A program made the translations under genes and the position numbers. From positions 1 through 64,000 of the forward strand of contig NZ_QMEX01000012.1 in assembly GCF_003284925.1 (NCBI RefSeq): a stretch of 64,000 nucleotides of DNA, written 5' to 3'. A model generated the notes under the pieces. The model was not told the DNA's origin, ran no database searches, and saw nothing but the letters and a program-made list of their open reading frames with translations. Positions within the stretch are counted from its first letter, which is position 1, and every line of letters begins with the position of its first letter. Origin of the DNA: Mycolicibacter senuensis (GTDB lineage: Bacteria > Actinomycetota > Actinomycetes > Mycobacteriales > Mycobacteriaceae). Of this stretch, positions 9,178 to 18,591 are shown piece by piece.

Positions 9178-10566
9178 ATGGCGGTCCATCATGGAGGGGT
9201 GATTCTGGCGAGCGGCGAACACACCTCGCTGATGCACGGCTGGATTCCGGTCACGGTGCAGGCGGCGGCGGTGCTGGCGCTGGTGCTGGGCGTGGGCCGG
9301 CGGTCGCGCCGGTGGCTGCCGGTGATAGGCGCGGTGGGGCTGGCGGTGGCGGTCGGCGCCTACCGGTTCGCCGCCGACGATGGGCTGATCGCCCAGCCGT
9401 CGCCGCCGGCACTGTGGGTGTGGATCGCGCTCACCGGCGCCGCGGCCGGCCTGCTGCTCCTGGGCTGGCGGGGTGCGGCCTGGTGGCGTCGCGGCATATC
9501 GGTGCTGGCCGTGCCGCTGTGTGCGATCAGCGCGGCCCTGACGCTCAACAGCTGGGTGGGCTACTTCCCGACGGTGCAGAGCGCCTGGGGGAATCTGACG
9601 TCGGGGCCGCTGCCCGACCAGAGCGACCTGGCCGCGGTGAACGCGTTGGCCGGGTCGGGCACCACGCCCGCGCGCGGGCAGGTGCTGAAGGTGACGATTC
9701 CCTCCGACGCTTCGCATTTCAAACATCGCGGCGAGCTGGTGTACCTGCCGCCGGCGTGGTTCGCCCAGAACCCGCCGCCGGCCCTGCCCGTCGTGATGAT
9801 GATCGGCGGGGAGTTCAACACTCCCGCCGACTGGCTGCGCTCGGGGGGCGCTATCAACACCGTCGACGCGTTCGCGGCGGCGCACGACGGCAATGCACCG
9901 ATCCTGGTGTTCGTCGACTCGGGCGGTTCGTTCAACAACGACACCGAATGCGTCAACGGCCCCCGCGGCAACGCCGCCGACCACCTGACCGAAGACGTGG
10001 TGCCGTACGTGATCTCGCAGTTCGGCGCCAGCCCCGATCCGTCGCACTGGGGTGTCGCCGGCTGGTCGATGGGCGGCACGTGCGCGGTCGACTTGACCGC
10101 GATGCACCCCGAACGATTCAGTACCTTCGTCGACATCGCCGGTGACCTCGGCCCCAACGCCGGAACCCGCTCCCAGACCGTCAATCGGCTCTTCGGGGGG
10201 AGCCCACAGGCCTGGGCGGCGTTCGACCCGTCGACGGTGATCGCCAAACACGGTCGCTATTACGGGGTTTCGGGATGGTTCGGGGTCAACGGCAGCGCGA
10301 CCGTTGCCGACACCGGCGGTCAGCTGGCCGCCGCGAAGTCGCTGTGCACGCTGGGCCGGGCCAACGGCATCGACTGCGCCGTGGTCACCGCGCCGGGCCA
10401 GCATGACTGGCCGTTCGCCGGCAGAATGTTCGCCGAGGCGCTGCCCTGGCTGGCGGGGCGGCTGAGCACCCCGGGAGTGCAACCCGTGCCGTTCCCGGTC
10501 GAGTCACCGGAGGCAGCAGCGGCCGGGCCGAGGCCGGCCCACGACGTCCGCGAGCCACGTCGATGA
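9178..10566 (+). CDS. Membrane protein with esterase (alpha/beta hydrolase) domain (Rv1639c-like)
   Basis: A 462-residue protein starting 6 nt after lysX. Residues 1-125 contain about four hydrophobic segments. Residues 175-435 form an esterase-D/antigen-85-like alpha/beta hydrolase domain with nucleophile elbow GWSMGG and a C-terminal GQHDW that supplies the catalytic His. It is probably anchored in the membrane with the hydrolase outside. The substrate is unknown, but its place after lysX suggests a cell-envelope role. In-frame alternative starts exist at 9199 (GTG) and 9232 (ATG). Confidence 0.8.
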   Translation: MAVHHGGVILASGEHTSLMHGWIPVTVQAAAVLALVLGVGRRSRRWLPVIGAVGLAVAVGAYRFAADDGLIAQPSPPALWVWIALTGAAAGLLLLGWRGAAWWRRGISVLAVPLCAISAALTLNSWVGYFPTVQSAWGNLTSGPLPDQSDLAAVNALAGSGTTPARGQVLKVTIPSDASHFKHRGELVYLPPAWFAQNPPPALPVVMMIGGEFNTPADWLRSGGAINTVDAFAAAHDGNAPILVFVDSGGSFNNDTECVNGPRGNAADHLTEDVVPYVISQFGASPDPSHWGVAGWSMGGTCAVDLTAMHPERFSTFVDIAGDLGPNAGTRSQTVNRLFGGSPQAWAAFDPSTVIAKHGRYYGVSGWFGVNGSATVADTGGQLAAAKSLCTLGRANGIDCAVVTAPGQHDWPFAGRMFAEALPWLAGRLSTPGVQPVPFPVESPEAAAAGPRPAHDVREPRR

Positions 10567-11009
10567 CCCGCCCGACGCCGGCGGTGGCGCGGCTGCGCCG
10601 CGCCGTGTTCGCCAGGCACGCCAATCCGTGGAGCGCCTGGAGTCGCTGGGCGACCACACCGCTGATCCTGGTGCCGGTGTGGCGGCGGTCCTGGCGGGAT
10701 GCGGCGTGGATATCGGTGTGGTTCGCGCTGAACCCAGTGATCTTCGGTGCGCCGGCCGATCAGGCGGCCTGGTCGACGCGCGCGATGCTCGGTGAGGAGC
10801 AGTGGGTCACCGACCGGCCGCGCGACGCCGCACTGCTGGTGAACGTCGCCGGTAGCGCCGCGACCGCATGGGCGCTGGCCAGCGCCCGCCGCCGGCTGCT
10901 GCTGCCGACGGTGGCCGCCACCGCCGTGGCGATGACGCTGACCATGGGCTACTGGGCGTTGATGGTCCGCTATTTCGATCGCCGGCGGTACCGTGGCGAA
11001 CATGGGTGA
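10563..11009 (+). CDS. Small membrane protein (DUF6653-like)
   Basis: A 148-residue protein whose ATG overlaps the previous stop (ATGA), so it is translationally coupled. It has three to four hydrophobic segments separated by Arg-rich stretches (WRRSWRDAAW, ASARRRLL). It resembles small actinobacterial DUF6653-type membrane proteins; this assignment is from memory and the function is unknown. Confidence 0.65.
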   Translation: MTRPTPAVARLRRAVFARHANPWSAWSRWATTPLILVPVWRRSWRDAAWISVWFALNPVIFGAPADQAAWSTRAMLGEEQWVTDRPRDAALLVNVAGSAATAWALASARRRLLLPTVAATAVAMTLTMGYWALMVRYFDRRRYRGEHG

Positions 11010-11241
11010 CGATCCGGACGCCCCGCAGCCCGACACCGGCTACGACGACACCGGCGTGCCGACCTTCGATTCGGTGCGCGAGAAGATCGAGAACCGGTTT
11101 CAGACCTCGATCGGCGCGCAGGAACTGGACGCAGAGACCCCGGAGGGCCGCACCGTCGAGAAGCAGTACCAGGACAGGCAGCGCGCCGCCGCCGACCGGT
11201 TGAAGCAGATCCGCGCCTCGATGCGCGACGACGAGCACTGA
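11002..11241 (+). CDS. Conserved small acidic protein (Rv1638A-like)
   Basis: A 79-residue charged protein with a disordered Asp/Pro-rich N-terminus (DDPDAPQPDTGYDDTGVPTFD) and a long predicted helix rich in Arg, Gln and Glu. No known domain was recognised. The position matches Rv1638A in M. tuberculosis. ATG 11002 is preferred because homologues begin near this point; GTG 10993 is an in-frame alternative. It overlaps the previous gene by 8 bp. Confidence 0.65.
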   Translation: MGDDPDAPQPDTGYDDTGVPTFDSVREKIENRFQTSIGAQELDAETPEGRTVEKQYQDRQRAAADRLKQIRASMRDDEH

Positions 11242-11244
11242 CGG

Positions 11245-12417
11245 GTGCGGGCCTTCACCATCGCCGAACGGCGAACCCGCTTGGCACGCCGGCACTTTCT
11301 GGCCCCTGAGACCGCGACCGAGCCGATCACGCAGATAGCCGCCACGCTCATCGGCCTGCACGCGACCGATCCGGCCACCCCGTATCTGTCGCTGTGGGCG
11401 CGATCGTCACCATTCACGGTCGCCGACCTGGACAGTGCGCTGTATGAGAAACGGTCGCTGATCAAGCAGCTGGCGATGCGCCGCACGCTGTGGGTGGTCG
11501 ACACCGCCGAGCTGCCTACCGTGCAGGCCGCCGCCAGCGACCGGGTGGCCGACACCGAACGCCGCCGACTCATCGCCGACGTGGCCAAAGCCGGTGTCGC
11601 CGACGACGGAGGACGCTGGTTGGCCCGGGCCGGCACGGCGGTGCTGCGACACCTCGAAGAGCACGGCCCGGCCAGCAGCGCCGAACTACGTGCGGCACTA
11701 CCCGAACTGGCCGGAACCTACGACCCCGCACCCGGCAAGGCCTACGGCGGCCAGACGCAGCTGGCCCCGCGCGCGTTGACCGTGCTCGGCGCCCAGGGCG
11801 ACATCGTGCGCGGACCCAACGACGCAAGCTGGACCTCGTCGCGGCCCCGGTGGGCGGCCGCCGCCGACTGGCTCGGCGAACCGGGCGAACCGATCCCCGC
11901 CGAGAAGGCACAGGCACGCCTGGTCGCGACCTGGCTGCGGGCCTTCGGCCCGGCCACCGCCGACGACATCAAATGGTGGTTCGGCACCACCAAGACGGCG
12001 GTCCGAAAAGCGTTGAGCGGCATCGGCGCCGTCGACGTCGACCTGCACGGCACCCCCGGGTACGCGCTGCCCGATGACCTGGAACCCGAGCCCGAACCCG
12101 AACCGTGGGGTGCGCTGCTGCCCGGGCTCGACGTCACCACGATGGGCTGGTATCACCGCGACTGGTATCTCGGCGAGCATCGCGGCCAGCTCTTCGACAA
12201 CTACGGCAACGCCGGACCCACGGTGTGGTGGAACGGCCGGATCGTGGGCGGCTGGTGCCAGAACGCCGCCGCCGAGGTGCAGCTGCAGCTGCTGGAGGAC
12301 CCCGGCCGGCCGGCGCGTCAGGTGTTGGAGCAGCGGGCGAGCGAGCTCACCGCCTGGCTGGACGGCACGCGGATAGCGCCGCGGTTCCCGTCGCCGCTGG
12401 TCAAGGCGCTACGGTGA
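11245..12417 (+). CDS. Winged-helix DNA-binding domain protein (HTH_42 family)
   Basis: A 390-residue protein of the HTH_42 superfamily, which includes the AlkX/AlkZ (YcaQ) DNA glycosylases acting on cross-links. The N-terminal family signature appears as LARRHFLAPE...GLHATDPATPYLSLWAR. The QxQ/QxD catalytic pair of AlkZ-type glycosylases seems to be H-A-T here, so glycosylase activity is doubtful. A short Glu/Pro repeat (EPEPEPEP) lies near residue 280. The GTG start is 3 nt after the preceding stop, so it is probably in one operon with it. It lies next to uvrA on the opposite strand. Confidence 0.75.
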   Translation: MRAFTIAERRTRLARRHFLAPETATEPITQIAATLIGLHATDPATPYLSLWARSSPFTVADLDSALYEKRSLIKQLAMRRTLWVVDTAELPTVQAAASDRVADTERRRLIADVAKAGVADDGGRWLARAGTAVLRHLEEHGPASSAELRAALPELAGTYDPAPGKAYGGQTQLAPRALTVLGAQGDIVRGPNDASWTSSRPRWAAAADWLGEPGEPIPAEKAQARLVATWLRAFGPATADDIKWWFGTTKTAVRKALSGIGAVDVDLHGTPGYALPDDLEPEPEPEPWGALLPGLDVTTMGWYHRDWYLGEHRGQLFDNYGNAGPTVWWNGRIVGGWCQNAAAEVQLQLLEDPGRPARQVLEQRASELTAWLDGTRIAPRFPSPLVKALR

Positions 12418-12454
12418 GCGCCACGCCACCGCAGCCTCTGATGACATCTCGCTC

Positions 12455-15361
12455 CTAAGCACTCGCCTTGCGCCGCCGCTTCGCCGGCTTGGCGGGTTTG
12501 ACCGGTACGTCCAGGATTTCGGCGAGGAACTTGCCGGTGTAGCTCTCCGGCACGGCCACCACATCCTCGGGTGTGCCGGTGGCCACCACCGTTCCCCCGC
12601 CGGCCCCGCCTTCGGGGCCCATGTCGATGATCCAGTCGGCGGTCTTGATCACATCCAGGTTGTGCTCGATGACGATCACCGTGTTGCCCTTGTCGACCAG
12701 CCCGTTGATGACGCCCAGCAGTTTGGCGATGTCCTCGAAGTGCAGGCCGGTGGTGGGCTCGTCGAGGATGTAGACCGTCCGACCGGTGGAGCGCTTCTGC
12801 AACTCCGAGGCCAGCTTCACCCGCTGCGCCTCCCCGCCGGACAGCGTCGGTGCGGGCTGGCCCAACCGCACGTAGCCCAGTCCGACGTCGACCAGGGTTC
12901 GCAGATAACGGTGGATGCCGGTGATCGGCTCGAAGAACTCCGCCGCCTCCTCGATCGACATATCGAGCACCTGGGCGATGGTCTTGCCCTTGTAGTGCAC
13001 CTCCAAGGTCTCCCGGTTGTAGCGCGCGCCGTGGCAGACCTCGCACGGCACATAGACATCCGGCAGGAAGTTCATCTCGATCTTGATGGTGCCGTCGCCG
13101 GTGCACGCCTCACACCGACCGCCCTTGACGTTGAACGAGAACCGGCCCGGCTGATAGCCGCGCACCTTGGCCTCGGTGGTAGCCGCGAACAGGGTGCGGA
13201 TCTTGTCGAACACCCCGGTGTAGGTGGCCGGGTTGGACCGCGGGGTGCGCCCGATCGGTGACTGGTCGACCCGCACCAGCTTGTCCAGGTGATCCAGGCC
13301 GGTGATGCGGGTGTGCCGGCCGGGCACCAGCCGGGCGCCGTTGAGCTTGTTGGCCAGCACCGACGCCAGAATGTCGTTGACCAGCGTCGACTTTCCCGAA
13401 CCGGACACCCCGGTGACGGCGGTCAGCACCCCGAGCGGGAACGCCACGGCGACACCACGCAGGTTGTGTTCGCGTGCGCCGACCACGCCGAGTTGGCGGT
13501 TGGCATCCACCGGCCGCCGAAGCTGCGGCACCGCAATGCTTTTCGCGCCGGACAGGTAGGCGCCCGTGATCGAGTCGCGGTTGGCCACCAACTCGGCGTA
13601 GGGCCCGCTGTGCACGATTCGCCCGCCGTGCTCCCCGGCCGCCGGACCGATATCGACGATCCAGTCGGCGTGCGCGATGGTGTCCAGGTCGTGCTCGACG
13701 ACGATCAAGGTGTTGCCCAGGTCGCGCAGCCGCACCAGGGTTTCGATCAGCCGGCGGTTGTCACGCTGATGCAGCCCGATCGACGGCTCGTCGAGCACGT
13801 AGAGCACCCCGACCAGACCCGAACCGATCTGGGTGGCCAGCCGGATACGTTGCGCCTCACCGCCGGACAGCGTTCCGGCTGCCCGCGACAGCGTCAGATA
13901 CTCCAGCCCGACGTCGAGCAGGAAGCTCAGCCGCGACTGGATCTCCTTGAGCACCTGGCCGGCGATGGCCTGCTCCCGCGGGCCCAGCGTCAGCGCGTTG
14001 AGGAAATCGGAGCACTCCGCGATCGACAGGTCACTCACCTGCGCAATGGATTTGCTGCCGTAGTCGCCGGCGGTCATGGTCACCGCCAGGATCTCCGGTT
14101 TGAGCCGGGTGCCGGCACATTCCGGGCAGGGCACGTCACGCATGAAGCCGGCGTAGCGTTCCTTCATCTGCTCAGACTCGGTCTGCTCCATCTTGCGTTG
14201 CAGGAACGCCATCACACCTTCGAAATCGGTGTAGTAGGAGCGGGTCCGCCCGTAACGGTTGCGGTACCGCACGTGGACCTGTTCGTCGGAGCCCTCCAGG
14301 ATGGCCCGGCGCGCCTTGACCGGCAGCTTGCGCCACGGAGTGTCGACGTCGAAGCCCATCGAGGCGCCCAGGCTGGCCATCATCCGGGTGAAGTACTCGC
14401 TGGTGGGGCCCATCGACCACGGCGCCACCGCCCCCTCGGCCAGGGTGCGGTCCGGGTCGGGCACCACCAGGTCGGCGTCGACCTCCTTGCGGATGCCCAG
14501 CCCGGCGCATTCGGGGCACGCCCCGTAAGGCGAGTTGAACGAGAACGACCGCGGCTCCAGGTCGTCGACCGCCAGCGGGTGCCCGTTGGGGCAGGCCAGC
14601 TTCTCGGAGAACCGCTGCTCACGGTGGGGATGGTCGTCGTCGCGGTCGACGAACTCCAGCACCACGATGCCGTCGGCCAGTCCCAGCGCCGTCTCGATCG
14701 AATCGGTGAGCCGCTGCTTGGCCGACTCCTTGACGGTCAACCGGTCCACCACGACGTCGACGTCGTGTTTCTCCTGCTTCTTGAGTTTGGGCGGGTCGGT
14801 GAGCGAATGCACCACCCCGTCGACCCGGACCCGGCTGTAGCCCTGCGTGTTGAGCTTCTCGAACAGGTCGGCGAACTCCCCCTTGCGGGTGCGCACCACC
14901 GGCGCCAACACCTGAAAGCGCAGCCCCTCATCCATGGCCAGCACCTGGTCGACGATCTGCTGCGGGGTCTGGCGGGCGATACGCTCACCGCAGACCGGGC
15001 AGTGCGGGGTACCGGCACGGGCGTACAGCAGCCGCAGGTAGTCATACACCTCGGTGATGGTGCCCACCGTCGACCGCGGGTTGCGGTTGGTGGATTTCTG
15101 GTCGATGGACACCGCCGGTGACAGGCCCTCGATGAAGTCGACATCCGGTTTGTCCATCTGGCCGAGGAACTGGCGGGCATACGCCGACAGCGATTCGACG
15201 TAGCGGCGCTGCCCCTCGGCGAAGATCGTGTCGAAGGCCAGCGAGGACTTGCCGGAACCGGACAGCCCGGTGAAGACGATCAACGCGTCCCGCGGCAGGT
15301 CCAGGTCGACACTGCGCAGGTTGTGTTCACGCGCACCCTTGACGATCAGCCGGTCAGCCAC
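12455..15361 (-). CDS. uvrA: Excinuclease ABC subunit A
   Basis: UvrA is the damage-recognition ATPase of nucleotide excision repair and loads UvrB on damaged DNA. At 968 residues it is full length. It has two ABC ATPase modules (Walker [10 protein letters not shown] near the N-terminus and GVSGSGKST near residue 660; signature LSGGEAQR twice) and zinc-binding cysteine pairs, including CPVCG, CPNG...CPEC and CEAC...CEVC. The start is GTG 15361 with a TAGCAT hexamer 6 nt upstream. The C-terminus ends in a Lys/Arg-rich tail. Confidence 0.97.
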   Translation of the reverse strand: MADRLIVKGAREHNLRSVDLDLPRDALIVFTGLSGSGKSSLAFDTIFAEGQRRYVESLSAYARQFLGQMDKPDVDFIEGLSPAVSIDQKSTNRNPRSTVGTITEVYDYLRLLYARAGTPHCPVCGERIARQTPQQIVDQVLAMDEGLRFQVLAPVVRTRKGEFADLFEKLNTQGYSRVRVDGVVHSLTDPPKLKKQEKHDVDVVVDRLTVKESAKQRLTDSIETALGLADGIVVLEFVDRDDDHPHREQRFSEKLACPNGHPLAVDDLEPRSFSFNSPYGACPECAGLGIRKEVDADLVVPDPDRTLAEGAVAPWSMGPTSEYFTRMMASLGASMGFDVDTPWRKLPVKARRAILEGSDEQVHVRYRNRYGRTRSYYTDFEGVMAFLQRKMEQTESEQMKERYAGFMRDVPCPECAGTRLKPEILAVTMTAGDYGSKSIAQVSDLSIAECSDFLNALTLGPREQAIAGQVLKEIQSRLSFLLDVGLEYLTLSRAAGTLSGGEAQRIRLATQIGSGLVGVLYVLDEPSIGLHQRDNRRLIETLVRLRDLGNTLIVVEHDLDTIAHADWIVDIGPAAGEHGGRIVHSGPYAELVANRDSITGAYLSGAKSIAVPQLRRPVDANRQLGVVGAREHNLRGVAVAFPLGVLTAVTGVSGSGKSTLVNDILASVLANKLNGARLVPGRHTRITGLDHLDKLVRVDQSPIGRTPRSNPATYTGVFDKIRTLFAATTEAKVRGYQPGRFSFNVKGGRCEACTGDGTIKIEMNFLPDVYVPCEVCHGARYNRETLEVHYKGKTIAQVLDMSIEEAAEFFEPITGIHRYLRTLVDVGLGYVRLGQPAPTLSGGEAQRVKLASELQKRSTGRTVYILDEPTTGLHFEDIAKLLGVINGLVDKGNTVIVIEHNLDVIKTADWIIDMGPEGGAGGGTVVATGTPEDVVAVPESYTGKFLAEILDVPVKPAKPAKRRRKASA

Positions 15362-15367
15362 CCGTCC

Positions 15368-15373
15368 ATGCTA
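15368..15373 (-). promoter_or_regulatory. -10 hexamer TAGCAT of uvrA (leaderless)
   Basis: TAGCAT ends 6 nt before the uvrA GTG start, giving a leaderless transcript. Confidence 0.6.
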
Positions 15374-15405
15374 GGTGGCCGTACCGACACGCAGCTCACG
15401 GCCAG

Positions 15406-15411
15406 TACGGT
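15406..15411 (+). promoter_or_regulatory. -10 hexamer TACGGT of the metallo-hydrolase gene (leaderless)
   Basis: TACGGT lies 7 nt before ATG 15419 and is divergent from the uvrA promoter 33 bp away. Confidence 0.6.
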
Positions 15412-15418
15412 GGCGGAT

Positions 15419-16105
15419 ATGACCCCGAAAATCTCGGTTGACGACACCTACACCGGCCACGTCGATCCCGGCACCGCAGCCCGCCGCACCCTGCCCGGGG
15501 CGACGATCATCAAGACGTCGGTGGGTCCGATGGACAACAACGCCTACCTGGTGACCTGCACCAACACCGGCAAGACGCTGCTGATCGACGCGGCCAACGA
15601 TGCCGACACGCTGCTGGCGCTGGTGCGCGACTACGCGCCCGAGGTGGCGCTGATCGTGACCAGCCACCAGCACTTCGACCACTGGCAGGCGCTGGAGGCA
15701 CTCGCCGAGGCCACCGGGGCGCCCACCGCGGCGCACGCGCTGGACGCCGAACCGCTTCCGGTGACCCCCGACCGGCTGCTGGCCGACGGCGACACCGTGA
15801 CGGTGGGTGACCTGACCTTCGACGTGATCCACCTGCAGGGCCACACCGAGGGCTCGGTGGCACTGGCGCTGGACGGCGCGGCCACCGGGGGGGTCACGCA
15901 GCTGTTCACCGGCGACTGTCTATTTCCGGGTGGCGTCGGAAAGACCTGGCAGCCAGGCGATTTCGAGCGGCTGCTGGGTGACGTGAGCGCCAAGGTGTTC
16001 GACCGGTTCGGCGACGACACCGTCGTCTACCCGGGCCACGGCGACGACACCACCCTCGGAACCGAGCGGCCGCACTTGGCGGAGTGGCGCGAACGGGGTT
16101 GGTGA
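15419..16105 (+). CDS. Metallo-beta-lactamase-fold hydrolase (Rv1637c-like)
   Basis: A 228-residue metallo-beta-lactamase-fold protein of the glyoxalase II-like group. The di-metal ligands are visible: SHQHFDHW (HxHxDH), LQGHTEGS, FTGDCLF and VYPGHGDD. It probably hydrolyses a thioester or ester in the cytosol; the substrate is not established. Start ATG 15419 fits the leaderless promoter and the homology boundary, although the frame is open from 15323. Confidence 0.85.
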   Translation: MTPKISVDDTYTGHVDPGTAARRTLPGATIIKTSVGPMDNNAYLVTCTNTGKTLLIDAANDADTLLALVRDYAPEVALIVTSHQHFDHWQALEALAEATGAPTAAHALDAEPLPVTPDRLLADGDTVTVGDLTFDVIHLQGHTEGSVALALDGAATGGVTQLFTGDCLFPGGVGKTWQPGDFERLLGDVSAKVFDRFGDDTVVYPGHGDDTTLGTERPHLAEWRERGW

Positions 16106-16224
16106 CGGCGTTTCCGCCGTGATGCGTCGCTGCGTTTGTGCGCCGCAAAAACCCGGCGCCGAAACCGAATCCGCGATCGCGTGTCTGGCGACCGCGCCCG
16201 CCGAAAAGAACCTGGCCGGCCCGG

Positions 16225-16671
16225 TCAGCCGGTGGTGTGCACGATCAACACGTCGACCTTGGCGCGCCGCGACACGTTGGCCGGCACCGACCCCAGCAGC
16301 CGCCCGGCGATCGTGCTCAGCCCCACGTTGCCGACTACCAACAGGTCGGCCTTGACCGACTCGGCCAACTCCACCAGCGCGTCCACCGGGGCGCCGACGA
16401 TGGCGCGCTCCTCCACCTCGTAGGCGCCGGCGGCGATGGCCCGCTCCTTGGCTTCCTTGAGGATGGCGTAGATCGGGGCGCTGCCGGAGGCTTTGTAGCT
16501 CTCGTCTTTCAGCGCGTCGACGGCCCGCGGGTCGTCGGCGTGCGGCAGGTAAGCGGTGGCGATGACGACCTTCGCACCCTCACCCGACGCCAGGTGACCG
16601 GCACGGTCGACGGCACGCAACGAAGAATCCGAGCCGTCCGTGCCGACCACCACCGTCTTGTAGCCGCTCAT
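16225..16671 (-). CDS. Universal stress protein, cAMP/ATP-binding type (Rv1636-like)
   Basis: A 148-residue single-domain universal stress protein. The nucleotide-binding signature is present near the C-terminus (GNVGLSTIAGRLLGSVPANVS, the G-2x-G-9x-G-S/T pattern) along with the N-terminal VVGTDGSDSS strand-loop. The M. tuberculosis counterpart (TB15.3) is reported to bind cAMP, notable given the cyclase elsewhere in this window. GGGAGGGT lies 7 nt before ATG 16671; upstream extension of the frame is not supported. Cytosolic dimer expected. Confidence 0.9.
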   Translation of the reverse strand: MSGYKTVVVGTDGSDSSLRAVDRAGHLASGEGAKVVIATAYLPHADDPRAVDALKDESYKASGSAPIYAILKEAKERAIAAGAYEVEERAIVGAPVDALVELAESVKADLLVVGNVGLSTIAGRLLGSVPANVSRRAKVDVLIVHTTG

Positions 16672-16860
16672 CCGTAACCCTCCCGGTGAAAAGTTGCAAT
16701 GCTCGCTAGTAAGCCATGGCGACATTAACGCGTCGGAGGCCCCGATGGGGGCGATTGGCGTCACATGTCGTCTGCGTCGCTGCACACACATCGCCATTGA
16801 GGGGCACGAAAACCGCATCTCACCGCCGTCGTGACGTGGCTGACACGGCGCACCGGGCGG

Positions 16861-16866
16861 TAGCGT
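16861..16866 (+). promoter_or_regulatory. Possible -10 hexamer TAGCGT upstream of capA
   Basis: TAGCGT would start transcription near 16873, giving a 5' UTR of about 60 nt before GTG 16934. No other element is convincing in the 262-bp divergent region. Confidence 0.35.
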
Positions 16867-16933
16867 GGACTGCCATAACCGTCAATGCTCGCGATAGCAG
16901 ACGCCGTTGAGCCTGGTACTGAACCGGGCACCG

Positions 16934-18586
16934 GTGAGCACCGCGGCGGGTCCGCCCCGCCGGCGGCGCCGGCCCCCGGACGCGTTCCTGATCGCGGTGG
17001 TGGCGACGCTGATCAGCGGCATCGGCGCGAGCCGGCCGTCACTGTGGTTCGACGAGTCGGCCACGATCTCGGCGTCGACGCATCGATCGCTGCCGGAATT
17101 GTGGCAGTTGCTGAGCCACATCGACGCGGTGCACGGCCTGTACTACCTGTTCATGCACGGCTGGTTCGCCCTGTTCCCGGCGACGGAATTCTGGGCGCGG
17201 GCGCCGAGTTGCCTGGCGGTCGGCGCCGGTGCCGCCGGGGTGGTGGTGTTGTGTCGCCGGTTCGCCGACCGGCCGGTGTCGATCTGCGCCGGCGTGCTGT
17301 ATGCGGTGCTGCCGCGGATGACGTGGGCCGGGGTGGAAGCGCGCCCGTATGCGTTCGCGGCGGCGTCCGCGGTCTGGCTGACGGTGCTGTGGGCGAGCGC
17401 GGCGCGCCGGAACACCCGGCCGCTGTGGCTGGGTTACGGCGCGGCGGTGGTGGCCTCGACACTGCTGAACACCTTCACCGTGCTCATGGTGGCGGTGCAT
17501 GCGGTGGGGCTGCGGGCGTGCGGGTGCGACCACACGGCGAAGCGGCGCTTTGCGGGCGCCGCCGGAATCGCGCTGGCCGTACTGGCCCCGTTTCTGTGGT
17601 TCAGCCGGCAGCAGATCTGGCAGGTCGCCTGGATTCGGCCGGCGGATGCGCACACCGTGATCGAGATCGCGCAGCAGCAGTTCTTCGACAACAGCGTGCC
17701 CTTCGCGATCTCGGCGTGGTTGCTGATCGCCGCCGCTGTGGTGGCCGTGCGTGCCGGGGTCCGCCCGGCACCCGCCGGCGAGCTGCGGCAGCTGGCGTTG
17801 CTCTGCGTCGCCTGGCTGGTCATCCCCACCGTGGCGACCGTGGCCTATTCGGTGATGGTGAAACCCGTCTACTATCCGCGCTACCTGATCAGCACCGCGC
17901 CCGCCATGGCGATCGCGTTGGCCCTCTCGTTGAACACCGCCGTGACCACACTCGCCCGGCCTCGCCGCGCCATCATCGGCGCCCTGACGGTACTGGTCAT
18001 CGCCGCCGCACCGAATTATGTTGCCAATCAACGTGATCGCTACTCCAAAGAGGGCTGGGACTACAGTGCGGTGGCCGATGTCATCGATGCGCACGCCCGG
18101 CCCGGGGATTGCCTCCTGATCGACAACACCACCAGGTGGTTGCCCGGCCCGATCCGGGCACTGCCGGCCGGTCGGCCCGCGACGTTCGCCAAGCTGCGAG
18201 ACCCGGGCCGGGGCCCGCACCGGCAGCAGCTGGGCCGGCTCTGGGACGGGCATCTGGCGGTGTGGGCGCTCAGCGATCAGCTCGCCGGCTGCCCGACGAT
18301 CTGGACGATCACCGATCACGACCGGTCCCTGCCCGCCCACCAGGTCGCCGTCAAGCTGCCGCTGGGCGCCCGGTTCGCCCGCACCCCCGACGGCCAGGTG
18401 CTACGCCAGCTGGGCTTCCACGCCGTCGAACGTTGGCAGTTCACCTTCTCCCAGGTCATCAAGTCGACCGGCGGTTCAGCGAGGCTCGACGAAGGAGAGG
18501 CGAAGCTGGGACCGCCGCATGAACCCGGCGGTTCAGCGAGGCTCGACGAAGGAGAGGCGAAGCAGAAACCGCCGCATGACCGCTAA
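16934..18586 (+). CDS. capA: Polyprenol-phosphomannose-dependent mannosyltransferase CapA-like (Rv1635c)
   Basis: A 550-residue GT-C-type membrane glycosyltransferase. The Rv1635c/CapA family adds the first capping mannose to the arabinan of lipoarabinomannan. The first lumenal loop carries the acidic catalytic signature SLWFDESATISAS, followed by many membrane helices (about 75-390) and a C-terminal extracytoplasmic domain. GTG 16934 is preferred to TTG 16907 because homologues start near [17 protein letters not shown]. The last 40 residues are two copies of a 19-residue repeat encoded by a 57-bp tandem repeat; the usual family C-terminus ends just before it, so repeat insertion has extended the protein. 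Confidence 0.8.
   Translation: MSTAAGPPRRRRRPPDAFLIAVVATLISGIGASRPSLWFDESATISASTHRSLPELWQLLSHIDAVHGLYYLFMHGWFALFPATEFWARAPSCLAVGAGAAGVVVLCRRFADRPVSICAGVLYAVLPRMTWAGVEARPYAFAAASAVWLTVLWASAARRNTRPLWLGYGAAVVASTLLNTFTVLMVAVHAVGLRACGCDHTAKRRFAGAAGIALAVLAPFLWFSRQQIWQVAWIRPADAHTVIEIAQQQFFDNSVPFAISAWLLIAAAVVAVRAGVRPAPAGELRQLALLCVAWLVIPTVATVAYSVMVKPVYYPRYLISTAPAMAIALALSLNTAVTTLARPRRAIIGALTVLVIAAAPNYVANQRDRYSKEGWDYSAVADVIDAHARPGDCLLIDNTTRWLPGPIRALPAGRPATFAKLRDPGRGPHRQQLGRLWDGHLAVWALSDQLAGCPTIWTITDHDRSLPAHQVAVKLPLGARFARTPDGQVLRQLGFHAVERWQFTFSQVIKSTGGSARLDEGEAKLGPPHEPGGSARLDEGEAKQKPPHDR
18470..18583 (+). repeat. 57-bp tandem repeat, two copies, inside the 3' end of capA
   Basis: Two near-identical 57-bp units start at 18470 and 18527. 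Each begins GGCGGTTCAGCGAGGCTCG and has an internal ACCGCCGCATGA, so the ends are partly complementary (GGCGGTT/AACCGCC). The unit is three-fold, adding 19 codons per copy. It is clearly related to the three-copy array at 51188-51366, so it is a dispersed MIRU-like element. Confidence 0.85.
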
Positions 18587-18591
18587 GCCGC

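Noticed and set aside
16907-16933. TTG start for capA
   Set aside because: GTG 16934 fits homologue length better; no ribosome-binding site supports the TTG.
16918-16945. TGAACC hit upstream of capA as a SigL promoter
   Set aside because: At 16-nt spacing the sequence is CGCGGC, not CGT, and it overlaps the likely start codon.
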